Origin: Buchananella felis
GTDB taxonomy: Bacteria; Actinomycetota; Actinomycetes; Actinomycetales; Actinomycetaceae
Reading direction: 5' to 3' (one strand)
Length of the DNA stretch: 64,000 nucleotides
Assembly: GCF_041380015.1 (NCBI RefSeq)
Contig: NZ_CP159978.1
Shown: positions 24,687 through 34,909 of the stretch, in pieces
Position numbering within the stretch: position 1 is the stretch's first letter
How the letters are laid out: the number at the start of each line of letters is the position of its first letter
Position numbers and translations under genes: made by a program
Notes under the pieces: model-generated
Told to the model about the DNA's origin: nothing
The model's database searches: none
Seen by the model: only the letters and a program-made list of their open reading frames with translations

Positions 24687-25271
24687 ATGCTGAACCGAAT
24701 CACCGATCCCGCCCTCATTGATCGCGCCCGCGCAATGCGCGACACAATTTTCCTGGACAGCATGCACCTAAATCCCGCATGGGTATCACAAGAGGACGCC
24801 ACTGTCATTGCCCAAGAAAACGCATACTCGCTTCATCCTGCATACTATCCATCTATCATCCGAGCCTGCAACACCATCAGCCCAGCCGCCGCATGGTGGG
24901 CGATAACCGAGGACCGCTGCATTTCGGACCCACCGGAAGATATGCGCTCAATGTGCTGGAAGATTCTCCCAACGGAGGAGGCCTTGTCCGAGATCGAGCG
25001 TGCGGCTACCCCTTTTGACTGCATGCTTTTTTCAGGCGAACTCAATGCAGCGTTCTCATTTGTGCACCACCAGGAGTTCACGCTAGTAGCTGGACCGCGT
25101 AGATTCATCGACGCCTACGCAGGCTCATACGAGGCCGCAGTAAAAGAGTTCTCCGAGTTCGTAGAAGACTGCATTCAGCAAGAGCAGGAGCTTGGATTCC
25201 CACGGGTCGCAGAGGCACTCCGCGCCAACTTCGCCATCCCCATGTCACAGATGAGGCTGGGCAACGCCTAG
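24687..25271 (+). CDS. Putative immunity protein, paralogue 4
   Basis: A 194-residue paralogue with the family's conserved ends but a strongly different centre: TEDRCISDPPEDMRSMCWKI, then EALSEIERAATPFDCMLFSG, and FVHHQEFTLV in place of FVNAYEFTLV. The N-terminus and C-terminus match paralogue 3. Base composition in the centre is near 50% GC, well below the flanking chromosome. It is the last unit of the 664-bp array. I infer an immunity role by family membership; no toxin partner is adjacent. Confidence 0.7.
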   Translation: MLNRITDPALIDRARAMRDTIFLDSMHLNPAWVSQEDATVIAQENAYSLHPAYYPSIIRACNTISPAAAWWAITEDRCISDPPEDMRSMCWKILPTEEALSEIERAATPFDCMLFSGELNAAFSFVHHQEFTLVAGPRRFIDAYAGSYEAAVKEFSEFVEDCIQQEQELGFPRVAEALRANFAIPMSQMRLGNA

Positions 25272-25293
25272 GTTTCCCGGAATCAGAACCGGG

Positions 25294-25330
25294 GCGGGTA
25301 ACCCCTCGGAAGGTGCACCAATCCCTCGAA
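25294..25330 (+). repeat. Copy of a dispersed intergenic repeat
   Basis: GCGGGTAACCCCTC, four variable bases and GGTGCACCAA recur at 60532-60560. The surrounding 25272-25471 gap contains no other gene. Confidence 0.6.
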
Positions 25331-25459
25331 TGGTCGCGCAACCCCACAAAAGGGCCTGCATCTACTGGCCACTCCGAGGCCCCCAATACACTCCCTTTTG
25401 GGAAGAGCCGGATATCTGCACGCCCTTCTGCTTCTCCCTCTCCCCTCCTCCGTCAACAC

Positions 25460-25465
25460 TAGGAT
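25460..25465 (+). promoter_or_regulatory. -10 element of the orphan toxin-tip ORF
   Basis: TAGGAT is followed by GGGGGC and ATG 25472. Its TAG is also the in-frame stop that bounds the ORF upstream. Confidence 0.5.
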
Positions 25466-25471
25466 GGGGGC

Positions 25472-25741
25472 ATGCAAGCAGGATCTACTCCCGACCAGCC
25501 CTCTGAACAGGGCACCGAGATATGGATACGTAACGGGGGCCTGCCGCAGGCCGAAGCGGACTTCGGCGAGCTAACTCGCGGACACGCGATCGCTTCCGAG
25601 TTCAATCAGGGCAACCCGCTCCGCGTCTGCAACGTACCGGACGGTCCCACGATCATCCTTCGCGGCCTCAGCTCTTTGGCAAGCCCCAGGCTCGACATCA
25701 TCCAGCCCTCCGGCGCGCGCGTAAAGTTCAGGTACCCCTAA
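25472..25741 (+). CDS. Orphan toxin tip without secretion domain
   Basis: An 89-residue ORF. After about 16 residues (MQAGSTPDQPSEQGT) it aligns with the tip of the frameshifted effector: EIWIRNGGLPQAEADFGELT, then CNVPDGPTIILRGLSS and VKFRYP against ELILREGGLRQAEMDFTELT, CNISNGPTINLR and IKFRYP. It lacks the T7SS domain. A TAGGAT element six bases upstream could drive it as a leaderless gene. Its TAA overlaps the next ATG (TAATG), exactly as in the first module. It may be a silent cassette able to replace the active tip by recombination. The toxic activity is unknown. Confidence 0.65.
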   Translation: MQAGSTPDQPSEQGTEIWIRNGGLPQAEADFGELTRGHAIASEFNQGNPLRVCNVPDGPTIILRGLSSLASPRLDIIQPSGARVKFRYP

Positions 25742-26337
25742 TGCTGACCAAAGTCCTCGCTCCCTCTACCGTCGACCACGTTCGCGCACTGCGGGACCAG
25801 ATCTTTGCGGACAGCACGCACTTCAATCCGGAGTGGGTTTCCCGGCAGGACGCGACGGTCATTGCGCAAGAGAACGACGACATGCTCTGCGCTGCCTTCT
25901 ACGGGGACCTGATCCTGGCTTGTAACATCGCCAAACTGGGGGGCACCTGGTGGGTCATCACCAACGACTACCTGCACCAAGCCCCGCCCAGACGGCCGGC
26001 TCCCTATTGCTGGCAACTCATTCCCACCGAGGAGAGCCTGGCGCAACTGCGCGGCGAAGTCGCACCCTTCGACTGCATGCTATTCACGGACGACCTCGGT
26101 ACCGCCTTTTCGTTCTCAGACGAGGCGGAGTTCACCCTCATTGGCGGGCCGCAACGCGTCATCAACGCCTACGCCGGTTCCTACGAGGCAGCCTTCCAGG
26201 ACTTCTCCACCTACACGCAGGAGTGCGTTGACGTATTGACGAACTCCCAGATTTCAAATGGGCGGCCCGCGACCCCGGAGCGCTTCCACCAGCAGTTCCA
26301 AATGGCCATGTCGCAGTTCCGACGCGGCAACAGCTAG
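25741..26337 (+). CDS. Putative immunity protein, paralogue 5, paired with the orphan tip
   Basis: A 198-residue paralogue, the most divergent of the five. It retains DATVIAQEN, TWWVIT, PTEESL, PFDCMLFTDDL, EFTLIGGP and NAYAGSYEAA, and ends MSQFRRGNS. It has a C-terminal insertion around TNSQISNGRPATPE. It is translationally coupled to the orphan tip, so I infer it neutralises that tip. Its GC is higher than in the array members, suggesting older residence or another source. Confidence 0.75.
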   Translation: MLTKVLAPSTVDHVRALRDQIFADSTHFNPEWVSRQDATVIAQENDDMLCAAFYGDLILACNIAKLGGTWWVITNDYLHQAPPRRPAPYCWQLIPTEESLAQLRGEVAPFDCMLFTDDLGTAFSFSDEAEFTLIGGPQRVINAYAGSYEAAFQDFSTYTQECVDVLTNSQISNGRPATPERFHQQFQMAMSQFRRGNS

Positions 26338-26402
26338 CACGGCCGTACACCAACCCGCTGTCCACCCCTCGCCTTCGCCTGCCGGGGCTCGAGACCTGCC
26401 CA

Positions 26403-26408
26403 TAGACT
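26403..26408 (+). promoter_or_regulatory. -10 element of dapD, leaderless arrangement
   Basis: TAGACT is followed by seven bases and ATG 26416. Confidence 0.6.
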
Positions 26409-26415
26409 TGCAGAC

Positions 26416-27393
26416 ATGACTTCTCGACTCGCATGGGGATACGGACTGGCAACGATCTCGCAGTCCGGGCAGACGCTCGATGTTTGGTATCCGGCCCCGC
26501 AGCTGGGGCCACTGCCGCAGGAATCTGGCAGCGAGCTGCGTCAGCAGCTGACCTCGATGGAGGCCAAGGACGAGGCCCGTGGGGTCTACACCTCCGTGGT
26601 GCGCACTCAGGTGGACCTGGACGACGCCCCGCAGTCCACAGCGGACGCCTACCTGCGCCTGCACCTACTGTCGCACCGCCTGGTGCAGCCCAACACGGTC
26701 AACCTTGACGGCATCTTCTCCCGGATGGCCAACGTGGTGTGGACCTCTGCGGGCCCGTGCCCGGTGGAGGGATTCGAGGAGACCCGCCTGCGCCTGCGCC
26801 GCAAGTTCGGTGCCGTGGAGGTGCGGGGCATCGACAAGTTCCCGCGCATGGTGGACTACGTGGTGCCCGCCGGCGTCCGCATTGGTGACGGCGACCGCGT
26901 GCGCCTGGGCGCCTACCTCTCCGAGGGAACCACCGTCATGCACGCTGGCTTCGTCAACTACAACGCCGGCACGCTGGGAGTCTCCATGGTGGAGGGCCGC
27001 ATCTCCCAGGGCGTGGTGATCGGCGACGGCTCGGACATCGGTGGCGGCGCCTCCACGATGGGTGTCCAGTCCGGCGGTAGTGGGCGCAAGGTGAGCGTGG
27101 GCGAGCGCTGCCTGCTGGGCGCCAACTCCGGTCTGGGCATCGCGCTGGGCGACGACTGCGTGGTGGAGGCCGGTCTCTACCTCACCGCGGGCACCAAGGT
27201 GTCCTTCCTGCCCACCGGTGGCGTGGTTCCCGGCCAGCACGGCTTGTTCCGCGACCCCAAGATCGTCTCCGCCCGGGACCTGTCCGGCGCGTCGAACGTG
27301 CTCTACCGCCGCAACTCGGTCACCGGTGCCGTGGAGGCGCTGGCCCGCGGTGGCAGGGCCATCGAGTTCGCTCCGGACTCGCCGCTCGCCTGA
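26416..27393 (+). CDS. dapD: 2,3,4,5-tetrahydropyridine-2,6-dicarboxylate N-succinyltransferase
   Basis: A 325-residue enzyme of the succinylase branch of lysine and meso-diaminopimelate synthesis. The N-terminal 130 residues are the actinobacterial-specific domain. The left-handed beta-helix follows with VPAGVRIGDGDRVRLGAYLS and IGDGSDIGGGASTMGVQSGG, then LLGANSGLGI. It probably works with the DapC-like aminotransferase encoded at 29-30 kb. A TAGACT element seven bases before the ATG suggests a leaderless transcript. Length and motifs agree with the mycobacterial-type enzyme. Confidence 0.94.
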   Translation: MTSRLAWGYGLATISQSGQTLDVWYPAPQLGPLPQESGSELRQQLTSMEAKDEARGVYTSVVRTQVDLDDAPQSTADAYLRLHLLSHRLVQPNTVNLDGIFSRMANVVWTSAGPCPVEGFEETRLRLRRKFGAVEVRGIDKFPRMVDYVVPAGVRIGDGDRVRLGAYLSEGTTVMHAGFVNYNAGTLGVSMVEGRISQGVVIGDGSDIGGGASTMGVQSGGSGRKVSVGERCLLGANSGLGIALGDDCVVEAGLYLTAGTKVSFLPTGGVVPGQHGLFRDPKIVSARDLSGASNVLYRRNSVTGAVEALARGGRAIEFAPDSPLA

Positions 27394-27420
27394 CGGCAAA
27401 CACTGCCTCCGCACGCAGGC

Positions 27421-27457
27421 GTGGGCCCGGGGAAGGAAACCGCTTCCCCGGGCCCAC
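27421..27457. terminator. Bidirectional hairpin between dapD and gltA
   Basis: A 15-bp perfect stem (GTGGGCCCGGGGAAG) encloses a seven-base loop between two convergent genes. Confidence 0.8.
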
Positions 27458-27475
27458 ACTCCGTTTCGCGCCGGC

Positions 27476-28804
27476 TCAGTCCTTGGCGACGCGCTCGCGC
27501 AGCGGAACGTAGTCGCGCTCGGCGTAGCCGGTGTAGACCTGACGCGGGCGGCCGATGCGGGTGGTCGGGTCGTTGATGAGCTCGCGGTACTGGGCGATCC
27601 AGCCGGGCAGGCGTCCCAGCGCGAACAGCGGGGTGAACATCTTGGTCGGGAAGCCCATGGCCTTGTAGATCAGGCCGGTGTAGAAGTCCACGTTCGGGTA
27701 GAGCTTGCGCTCGATGAAGTAGTCGTCGCTGAGCGCGATCTCCTCGAGCTCCATCGCGATGTCCAGCAGGTTGTCGCGGGCGCCCAGACGCGAAAGCACG
27801 TCGTGGGCGGTCTCCTTGACGATGGCGGCGCGCGGGTCGTAGTTCTTGTAGACGCGGTGCCCAAAGCCCATCAGGCGCACGCCGTCTTCCTTGTTCTTCA
27901 CCTTGCGCATGAAGTCGGCCACGGTCATGTCGGACTCGTTGATCTGGCGCAGCATGCGCAGCACGGCCTCGTTGGCGCCGCCGTGGAGCGGGCCGGACAG
28001 GGCGCCCACGCCGGCGGCCACGGAGGCGTACATGTTGGCGTTGGAGGAGCCCACCAGGCGAACGGTGGAGGTGGAGCAGTTCTGCTCGTGGTCTGCGTGC
28101 AGGATCAGCAGCATGTCCAGCGCCTTCACCAGGGCCGGGTCGATGTCGTAGCTCTGGTAGGGCAGGCCGAAGGTCATGCGGATGAAGTCCTCGACGTAGG
28201 AGCGCTGGTTGTCCGGGTAGAGCAGCGGCAGGCCGGCGGCGCGCTTGGCGATGTAGCTGATCATGGTGGGCACCTTGGCCAGCAGGAGCACGGTGGCGAG
28301 CTCCACCTGCTGCGGGTCCTTGGGGTCAAGGGTTTGCTGGTAGTAGGTGGCCAGGCCGGCGATTCCGGCCTGCAGGATGGCCATCGGGTGACCGTTGGCG
28401 GGGAAGGCGGTGAAGAAGGCCTTGAAGTCCTCGTGCAGCAGGCGGTGGCGCTTGATGCGGCGGATCACGGCCTCCAGGGTGGCGGCGTCGGGCAGCTCGC
28501 CGAAGATGAGCAGGTAGGCCACCTCCAGGAAGGAGGACTGCTTGGCCAGCTGCTCAATCGGGTAGCCGCGGTAGCGCAGGATGCCGGCGTCGCCGTCGAT
28601 GTAGGTGATGGACGACGCTGCCGGGGCGGTGTTCATGAAGCCCGGGTCCAGCGTGATCAGGCCGGTTTCCTTCAGCAGCGGCGCGATCTGCAGGCCGTCG
28701 CTGCCTTCGGTGGCGGCGACGCGGGGCAGGTGGAGCACCTTTTCCCCCACGGTGAGCTGTCCGTCGGGGCGGGCGTCTTGGGTGCGCTCTTCGATTTCAG
28801 ACAT
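27476..28804 (-). CDS. gltA: Citrate synthase
   Basis: A 442-residue type II citrate synthase that condenses oxaloacetate and acetyl-CoA. GPLHGGANEAV and MGFGHRVYKNYDPRA carry the catalytic histidines, and LFALGRLPGW closes the active site. The ATG at 28804 follows GAGGA five bases upstream; the longer frame to 28921 has no better start. With icd at 43 kb it supplies the oxidative TCA entry. No operon partner is seen. Confidence 0.96.
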   Translation of the reverse strand: MSEIEERTQDARPDGQLTVGEKVLHLPRVAATEGSDGLQIAPLLKETGLITLDPGFMNTAPAASSITYIDGDAGILRYRGYPIEQLAKQSSFLEVAYLLIFGELPDAATLEAVIRRIKRHRLLHEDFKAFFTAFPANGHPMAILQAGIAGLATYYQQTLDPKDPQQVELATVLLLAKVPTMISYIAKRAAGLPLLYPDNQRSYVEDFIRMTFGLPYQSYDIDPALVKALDMLLILHADHEQNCSTSTVRLVGSSNANMYASVAAGVGALSGPLHGGANEAVLRMLRQINESDMTVADFMRKVKNKEDGVRLMGFGHRVYKNYDPRAAIVKETAHDVLSRLGARDNLLDIAMELEEIALSDDYFIERKLYPNVDFYTGLIYKAMGFPTKMFTPLFALGRLPGWIAQYRELINDPTTRIGRPRQVYTGYAERDYVPLRERVAKD

Positions 28805-29085
28805 GGTTCCTCGTTTGCTTCTCGCCGCCCCGTGGGGCGCAACCTCGGTCCTGGGCACAAGGTCCCAGTAGCTTCCCTCACTGTAGCGGCACGCCCCGCC
28901 TATCGCACAGGTTTGCGGCATTTGGGCGCTCTTGCGCCCCGGTTTGTCCGACGTCGCCGCCCGCCCCCTCTTTCGACCGTTGGCCGCGCGGTTTTGCGGC
29001 TAGCGCGGTTTTCCCGCCCGACGCCGCTGGCTTGGGCGGGCCGAGCCACCCGAGCCGCCCGGCCTACCTCAACCCAGCACCAGGC

Positions 29086-30207
29086 TCAAGCCAGGCTGGC
29101 GCCAGACAGGCGTTTCACGGCGGCGTCGATGCGCTCGTCGCTGGCGGTCAGGGCGATGCGCACGTAGGGGGCGGCCTGTTCCCCGTAGAAGTCGCCCGGG
29201 GCGGCCAGGATGCCCAGCTCGGCTAGGCGGTCCACCAGATCGCGCCCGCTCAGGCCGGGCACGCGGCCCCACAGGTAGAGGCCGGCCCGGCTGTCCGGGT
29301 CCAGTTCCATCCCTGCGGCCCTCGCGGCGGGGGCCAGGGCGTCGCGGCGGCGGCGGTAGACCTCGCGCTGGGCGTCCACGTGGCCGTCGTCCCCCAGGGC
29401 GGCCACGAGGGCGGCCTGGACGGGGCCGGGCACCAGCAGGCCCAGGTGCTTGCGGGTCTCGACCACCGCGGCCACGGCGGCCTCGTCGCCGGCCAGCAGG
29501 GCGGCGCGGTAGCCGGCCAGGTTGGACTGCTTGGACAGGGAGTAGAGGGCCAGGAGGCCGGTCAGGTCGCCGTCGGTCACCCGGGGGTCCAGCAGGGAGG
29601 GAACGTCGTCCACCTCCCAGGCCAGCTCGGCGTAGCACTCGTCGCTGACCACCATGGCGCCGCGCCGGCGCGCCCACGCCACGATGCGGCGCAGCTGCTC
29701 CACGCTCAGCACGTGCCCGTGGGGGTTGCCGGGGCTGTTGAGCCAGACCAGGTCGGCGTCGGGCCACTGCTGCGGGTCGTCGCCCACGGGGATGGGGGTG
29801 GCGCCCGCCAGGCGCGCGCCCACGTCGTAGGTGGGGTAGGCCATGGCGGGCAGCAGCACCGTGTCGCCGGCCGCCGCGCCCAGCAGGAGCGGCAGGAGCG
29901 CCACGGCCTCCTTGGAGCCGATGGTGGGGATGACCTGGCTGGGCTTGAGCCCGGGCACGCTCCGCCTGCGCGCAAACCAGTCGCAGATCGCCTGCCTCAC
30001 CGCAGCGGTGCCCACGGTGAGCGGGTAGCCGGGCGAGTTCGCTGCGGCGGCCAGGGCCTGCGTGGCCACTGCGGGGCTGTCGTCCACGGGGGTGCCCACG
30101 GAGAGGTCAACGATCCCACCGGGGTGGGCCTGGGCACGCAGCCTGGCGCCCTCCAGGGTGTTCCACGGGAACTCGGGCAGCGGTAGCGCTCGGGGCAGGC
30201 GGGCCAT
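29086..30207 (-). CDS. dapC: Succinyldiaminopimelate aminotransferase (DapC-like)
   Basis: A 373-residue class I/II PLP aminotransferase. IGSKEAVALLPLLL, WLNSPGNPHG and the lysine in YSLSKQSNLAGYRAALLAGD are the cofactor-site motifs. Coupling to fdxA (TGATG overlap) is the arrangement in which actinobacterial DapC is normally found, and dapD lies 2 kb away, so the lysine/DAP role is likely. Sequence alone cannot exclude another amino donor pathway. The true start is ATG 30207, inside the longer open frame that overlaps fdxA. Confidence 0.88.
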   Translation of the reverse strand: MARLPRALPLPEFPWNTLEGARLRAQAHPGGIVDLSVGTPVDDSPAVATQALAAAANSPGYPLTVGTAAVRQAICDWFARRRSVPGLKPSQVIPTIGSKEAVALLPLLLGAAAGDTVLLPAMAYPTYDVGARLAGATPIPVGDDPQQWPDADLVWLNSPGNPHGHVLSVEQLRRIVAWARRRGAMVVSDECYAELAWEVDDVPSLLDPRVTDGDLTGLLALYSLSKQSNLAGYRAALLAGDEAAVAAVVETRKHLGLLVPGPVQAALVAALGDDGHVDAQREVYRRRRDALAPAARAAGMELDPDSRAGLYLWGRVPGLSGRDLVDRLAELGILAAPGDFYGEQAAPYVRIALTASDERIDAAVKRLSGASLA

Positions 30208-30554
30208 CAGTCGAGCCCGTGCTCTGCGCGGTACTCGAGGTTCTGCGGCGGCAGGGCGGCGATCATGGCGTCGTCGTGCGCGATCTTGCCCATCGAGGCG
30301 GCGCCTCCCGGCGAGCCGATCTCGCTGAAGAAGTCGGCGTTGGCCCGGTAGTAGTCGCTCCACTCCTCGGGCAGGTCGTCCTCGTAGAAGATGGCCAGCG
30401 TGGGGCAGACGGGCTCGCAGGCGCCGCAGTCCACGCACTCGTCCGGGTGAATGTAGAGCGAGCGTTCGCCCTCGTAGATGCAGTCCACCGGACACTCGTC
30501 AACGCAGGCGCGGTCCTTGACGTCCACACACGGCTGGGCGATGACGTAGGTCAT
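30207..30554 (-). CDS. fdxA: Seven-iron ferredoxin
   Basis: A 115-residue ferredoxin of the FdxA type. Cysteines in CVDVKDRACVDECPVDC and in CVDCGACEPVCP provide one [3Fe-4S] and one [4Fe-4S] cluster; the C-terminal 50 residues are the usual acidic extension. It carries electrons to redox enzymes in the cytoplasm. It precedes dapC with a one-base overlap, a conserved actinobacterial pairing. Confidence 0.95.
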   Translation of the reverse strand: MTYVIAQPCVDVKDRACVDECPVDCIYEGERSLYIHPDECVDCGACEPVCPTLAIFYEDDLPEEWSDYYRANADFFSEIGSPGGAASMGKIAHDDAMIAALPPQNLEYRAEHGLD

Positions 30555-30604
30555 GAGGTAGTTCCTCTCCCGGTTGGTTCAACTGTTCTCTATTATCCCC
30601 CACC

Positions 30605-30853
30605 ATGGAAAGCTCGCAGCGGAGGAGTGCGCCACGCCCCTTGCCTTGGTTGGAATGGCGCGTCGGCGAGCGCGTCACCCTGCTCTACCGCGAGGCGGGA
30701 AATCTGCAAGAGGTGGTGGGTGAATTACTGGAGTGCGGCCCCCACGGGGTGCTGATCCGCTCCCGGCGCGGCGACGTTTCCGTCCACGCCACCCAGATGG
30801 TGGTGGGCAGGCGCGTGCCTTCTTTGCCCGACGTTCCGCCCCGCTCCCCCTAG
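30605..30853 (+). CDS. Conserved small protein resembling the N-terminal domain of actinobacterial GNAT proteins
   Basis: An 82-residue protein. The core VGERVTLLYREAGNLQEVVG, then VLIRSRRGDVSVHATQMVVG, looks like a small Sm-like beta barrel found ahead of acetyltransferases in actinobacteria or alone. TATTAT lies eight bases before the ATG and no Shine-Dalgarno sequence is visible. It is divergent from fdxA. Its function is unknown. Confidence 0.7.
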   Translation: MESSQRRSAPRPLPWLEWRVGERVTLLYREAGNLQEVVGELLECGPHGVLIRSRRGDVSVHATQMVVGRRVPSLPDVPPRSP

Positions 30854-30958
30854 AGGTTCACGCCGCCCAGTGGCGGCCAGACGCCGGGGCGGGGCGCGGC
30901 GGTCCCGGTGCTCTGTTGCAGGGGCGGGGCGCGGCGTTCCCGCGGCGGGGAGCCGGGC

Positions 30959-32683
30959 CTACTTGCAGACGATCTCGTCCACCGCCTGGTAGTGGGTGGT
31001 CCAGTCCTGGCTCTCCTTGACCTCGCCGTGGCTGCGCACGCGCGTGACGGTGACGGAGAATCCGGCCCCGCCCTCCTCCTGCGGCTCGCAGGGCTTGGTG
31101 AAGACCTCGCGCTTGGTGGGCGGACGATAACTAAAGCGCTCTGAGGTCCAGTGCTCCACGTTCCAGTGCTTGGTGGACCACACCTTGATCCAGGCGACGT
31201 CGTCCGTCACCCCCGTCTCCAGCAGGGCGGCGTAGGGGGTGTCGTTAGTCCACTTCACGTCCAGGTGGCCGGTCCAGAGCGTGGCCTCCCGCCCCTCCGG
31301 GTAGCGGGAGAGGTACTCGGTGTGGGGGCGGTGCTCCACGTCCACGAAGCCGGCCAGGAAGCCCGCGTTGAAAACGTTGGTGGCGAGCTGCGAGAGTCCA
31401 CCCCCCATGGAGTCGGTGTGGATGCCGTTGATGATCACCCCGGCGTCCACGAAACCGGTGTGCGCGTCCACCTCGCCAAGGGTCTGCTCCAGGGAGAAGG
31501 TCTCCCCCGGGCGCACGATCGTGCCGTTGACCAGCTCGGAGCCGCGGGCGATGTTGGCGGTGCGGCGCGTCTCCCAGGTGAGCGGGGTGGAGAAGTCCGC
31601 GATCACCTCCTTGATGCCCAGGGCCTCGGCGTCCTTGGTGCTGAACTCTGCCGGCTTGGCCTCCGGGCTGACCGGGGCGTTGCGGTTCTGGTTAGACACG
31701 GCGGCCTTCTCGATGGCCTCGGCCAGGGCCTGCGCCGTGACCTGCTTGCCGTCCACGGCGGGCACCACGCGCGGCTTGCCGTCCGCGATCTCCACCTTGG
31801 CGTCCTTCGGGGCCACGTTGTGGGCAGCAAGCTGGGAGGCAAGCAGCTGCTGGACCGCCTCGCCGTCCACCTTGGCCACCAAATCCCCGTCCACGGGCTC
31901 GAAGGTAATCACCTGCCCCAGCTGCTCGGCGGAGAGCTGCAGGGCGGAGCCGTCGATCTGCACCGTCACCGGCGCGCCCAGCACCACCTTGGCCTGCGCG
32001 GCGGCGCTGTCCACCGCCGCCTGGCCCACCTGCGGCTCCACTGCGTCCCCCGGCAGGGGCAGGCGCTGGCCGGTCATCCAATCGTTGCTGAGCGTCTCGA
32101 CGGCCCCCGCGATGTTCGGCTTCAACCCGGCGGCTGCGTCGGTGACCTGCACCTGTCCCGCCACCAACGCAACCGCGCCCTCGGTGGGGGCGGTGGTCAG
32201 AGCGTCGGACACCTGCTCCAGGGCGGTTGTGAGGGCGGCCGCGTCAGCACCGGTGGCCACCTCAACGGACGCGCCCCCAAAGAGGTGCTGCCACAACACC
32301 ACCGGGGAGAAGGACAGGCCGGTGTAGGGGGCCAGGGTCGCGGCGGCGTCGAAACGCAACCCCGCCTGCACGGGCACGATCTGCGCCCCCTTCTCCCCCA
32401 GCGTCACAGTGAGCGGGTCCTGCAGCCGCGCGGCCAGGGCCTCCTCGATAGCGGCGGCCGCCTCCCCCGGCTCCATTCCACCCACCGGCACACCGCTCAC
32501 CGTCATGCCGTTGGGCAGCTCGTCGGAGACCGCGAACGCGGTCCCCACGTAGCCGGCCACCAGCGCGGCGCCCGCCACGGCCCCACCGATCAGCCAGCGT
32601 CGGCCGTGCTTGCGCGCGGGCTCACCGCTAGCGTCGCCGCTCTGCTGCGCCGCTACCTCGCCAATCTCCGCCACTGCCGTCAT
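30959..32683 (-). CDS. VanW-family membrane-anchored wall protein
   Basis: A 574-residue protein with one N-terminal membrane helix (WLIGGAVAGAALVAGYVGTAF). Two repeats resembling the YoaR/peptidoglycan-binding-4 domain occupy residues 65-330. A VanW domain follows with ADFSTPLTWETRRTANIARG, RPGETFSLEQTLG and HTDSMGGGLSQLATNVFNAG. The family is associated with cell-wall or vancomycin-related functions, but no enzyme activity is known. Start ATG 32683 has GAGGA and a 7-base gap to typA; the start at 32716 would overlap typA. Confidence 0.85.
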   Translation of the reverse strand: MTAVAEIGEVAAQQSGDASGEPARKHGRRWLIGGAVAGAALVAGYVGTAFAVSDELPNGMTVSGVPVGGMEPGEAAAAIEEALAARLQDPLTVTLGEKGAQIVPVQAGLRFDAAATLAPYTGLSFSPVVLWQHLFGGASVEVATGADAAALTTALEQVSDALTTAPTEGAVALVAGQVQVTDAAAGLKPNIAGAVETLSNDWMTGQRLPLPGDAVEPQVGQAAVDSAAAQAKVVLGAPVTVQIDGSALQLSAEQLGQVITFEPVDGDLVAKVDGEAVQQLLASQLAAHNVAPKDAKVEIADGKPRVVPAVDGKQVTAQALAEAIEKAAVSNQNRNAPVSPEAKPAEFSTKDAEALGIKEVIADFSTPLTWETRRTANIARGSELVNGTIVRPGETFSLEQTLGEVDAHTGFVDAGVIINGIHTDSMGGGLSQLATNVFNAGFLAGFVDVEHRPHTEYLSRYPEGREATLWTGHLDVKWTNDTPYAALLETGVTDDVAWIKVWSTKHWNVEHWTSERFSYRPPTKREVFTKPCEPQEEGGAGFSVTVTRVRSHGEVKESQDWTTHYQAVDEIVCK

Positions 32684-32690
32684 TGTGTCC

Positions 32691-34601
<1,911 letters not shown>

Positions 34602-34909
34602 TGCTTTCCTTGTTGTATTGAGGCGGTTCTTTTTGCTCCGCCATAGGCAGATTAGTGGTTGGGGGCCGTGTGCGCCCGGTGAGCCTGCGGCCTGTGGAGG
34701 CCCGGCCCTGGCGCGGGGCGTGCCGCCCGGTCAGGACCGGTCAGAGGCGGCGAGCGCACGCCCCCGAGAGGATCGGTTCCCTGCGATCCCGCTCGCCACG
34801 CGGCCGTTCTTCGTGGCGGCAAGAATTGGGGTGGCCGGTTGGTTTGTGCGGCTTCGTGGCCGACGTCGTCCATCCCGCGCCATTCCCGCCTTACCGCCAT
34901 TCGTTGCGG
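34602..34909. other. Non-coding gap between the PH-like gene and typA
   Basis: About 308 bp without a plausible gene. On the minus strand it should hold the typA promoter; TAATCT near 34650 is a weak -10 candidate. A short CCGGT/ACCGG inverted repeat lies near 34727-34740. Nothing else is seen. Confidence 0.5.

Larger units (their letters stand above)
23291..25271 (+). repeat. Tandem array, 664-bp period, of immunity genes and their leaders
   Basis: ATG codons at 23359, 24023 and 24687 are spaced exactly 664 bp apart. The leaders 23291-23358, 23944-24022 and 24608-24686 are nearly identical, the first lacking 11 bases. Each contains CACTAGGCGAGGCAAAGG, a TTGACA hexamer without a convincing -10, and GATCGGAG in front of the ATG. 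Gene ends are almost invariant and the centres diverge, so duplication was followed by diversification and/or gene conversion. Confidence 0.9.

Noticed and set aside
23291..25271. CRISPR-like array
   Set aside because: The 664-bp repeats are full genes with leaders, not short repeats with spacers.
27218..29167. 649-codon plus-strand frame over gltA
   Set aside because: Antisense shadow of citrate synthase, which has all catalytic motifs.
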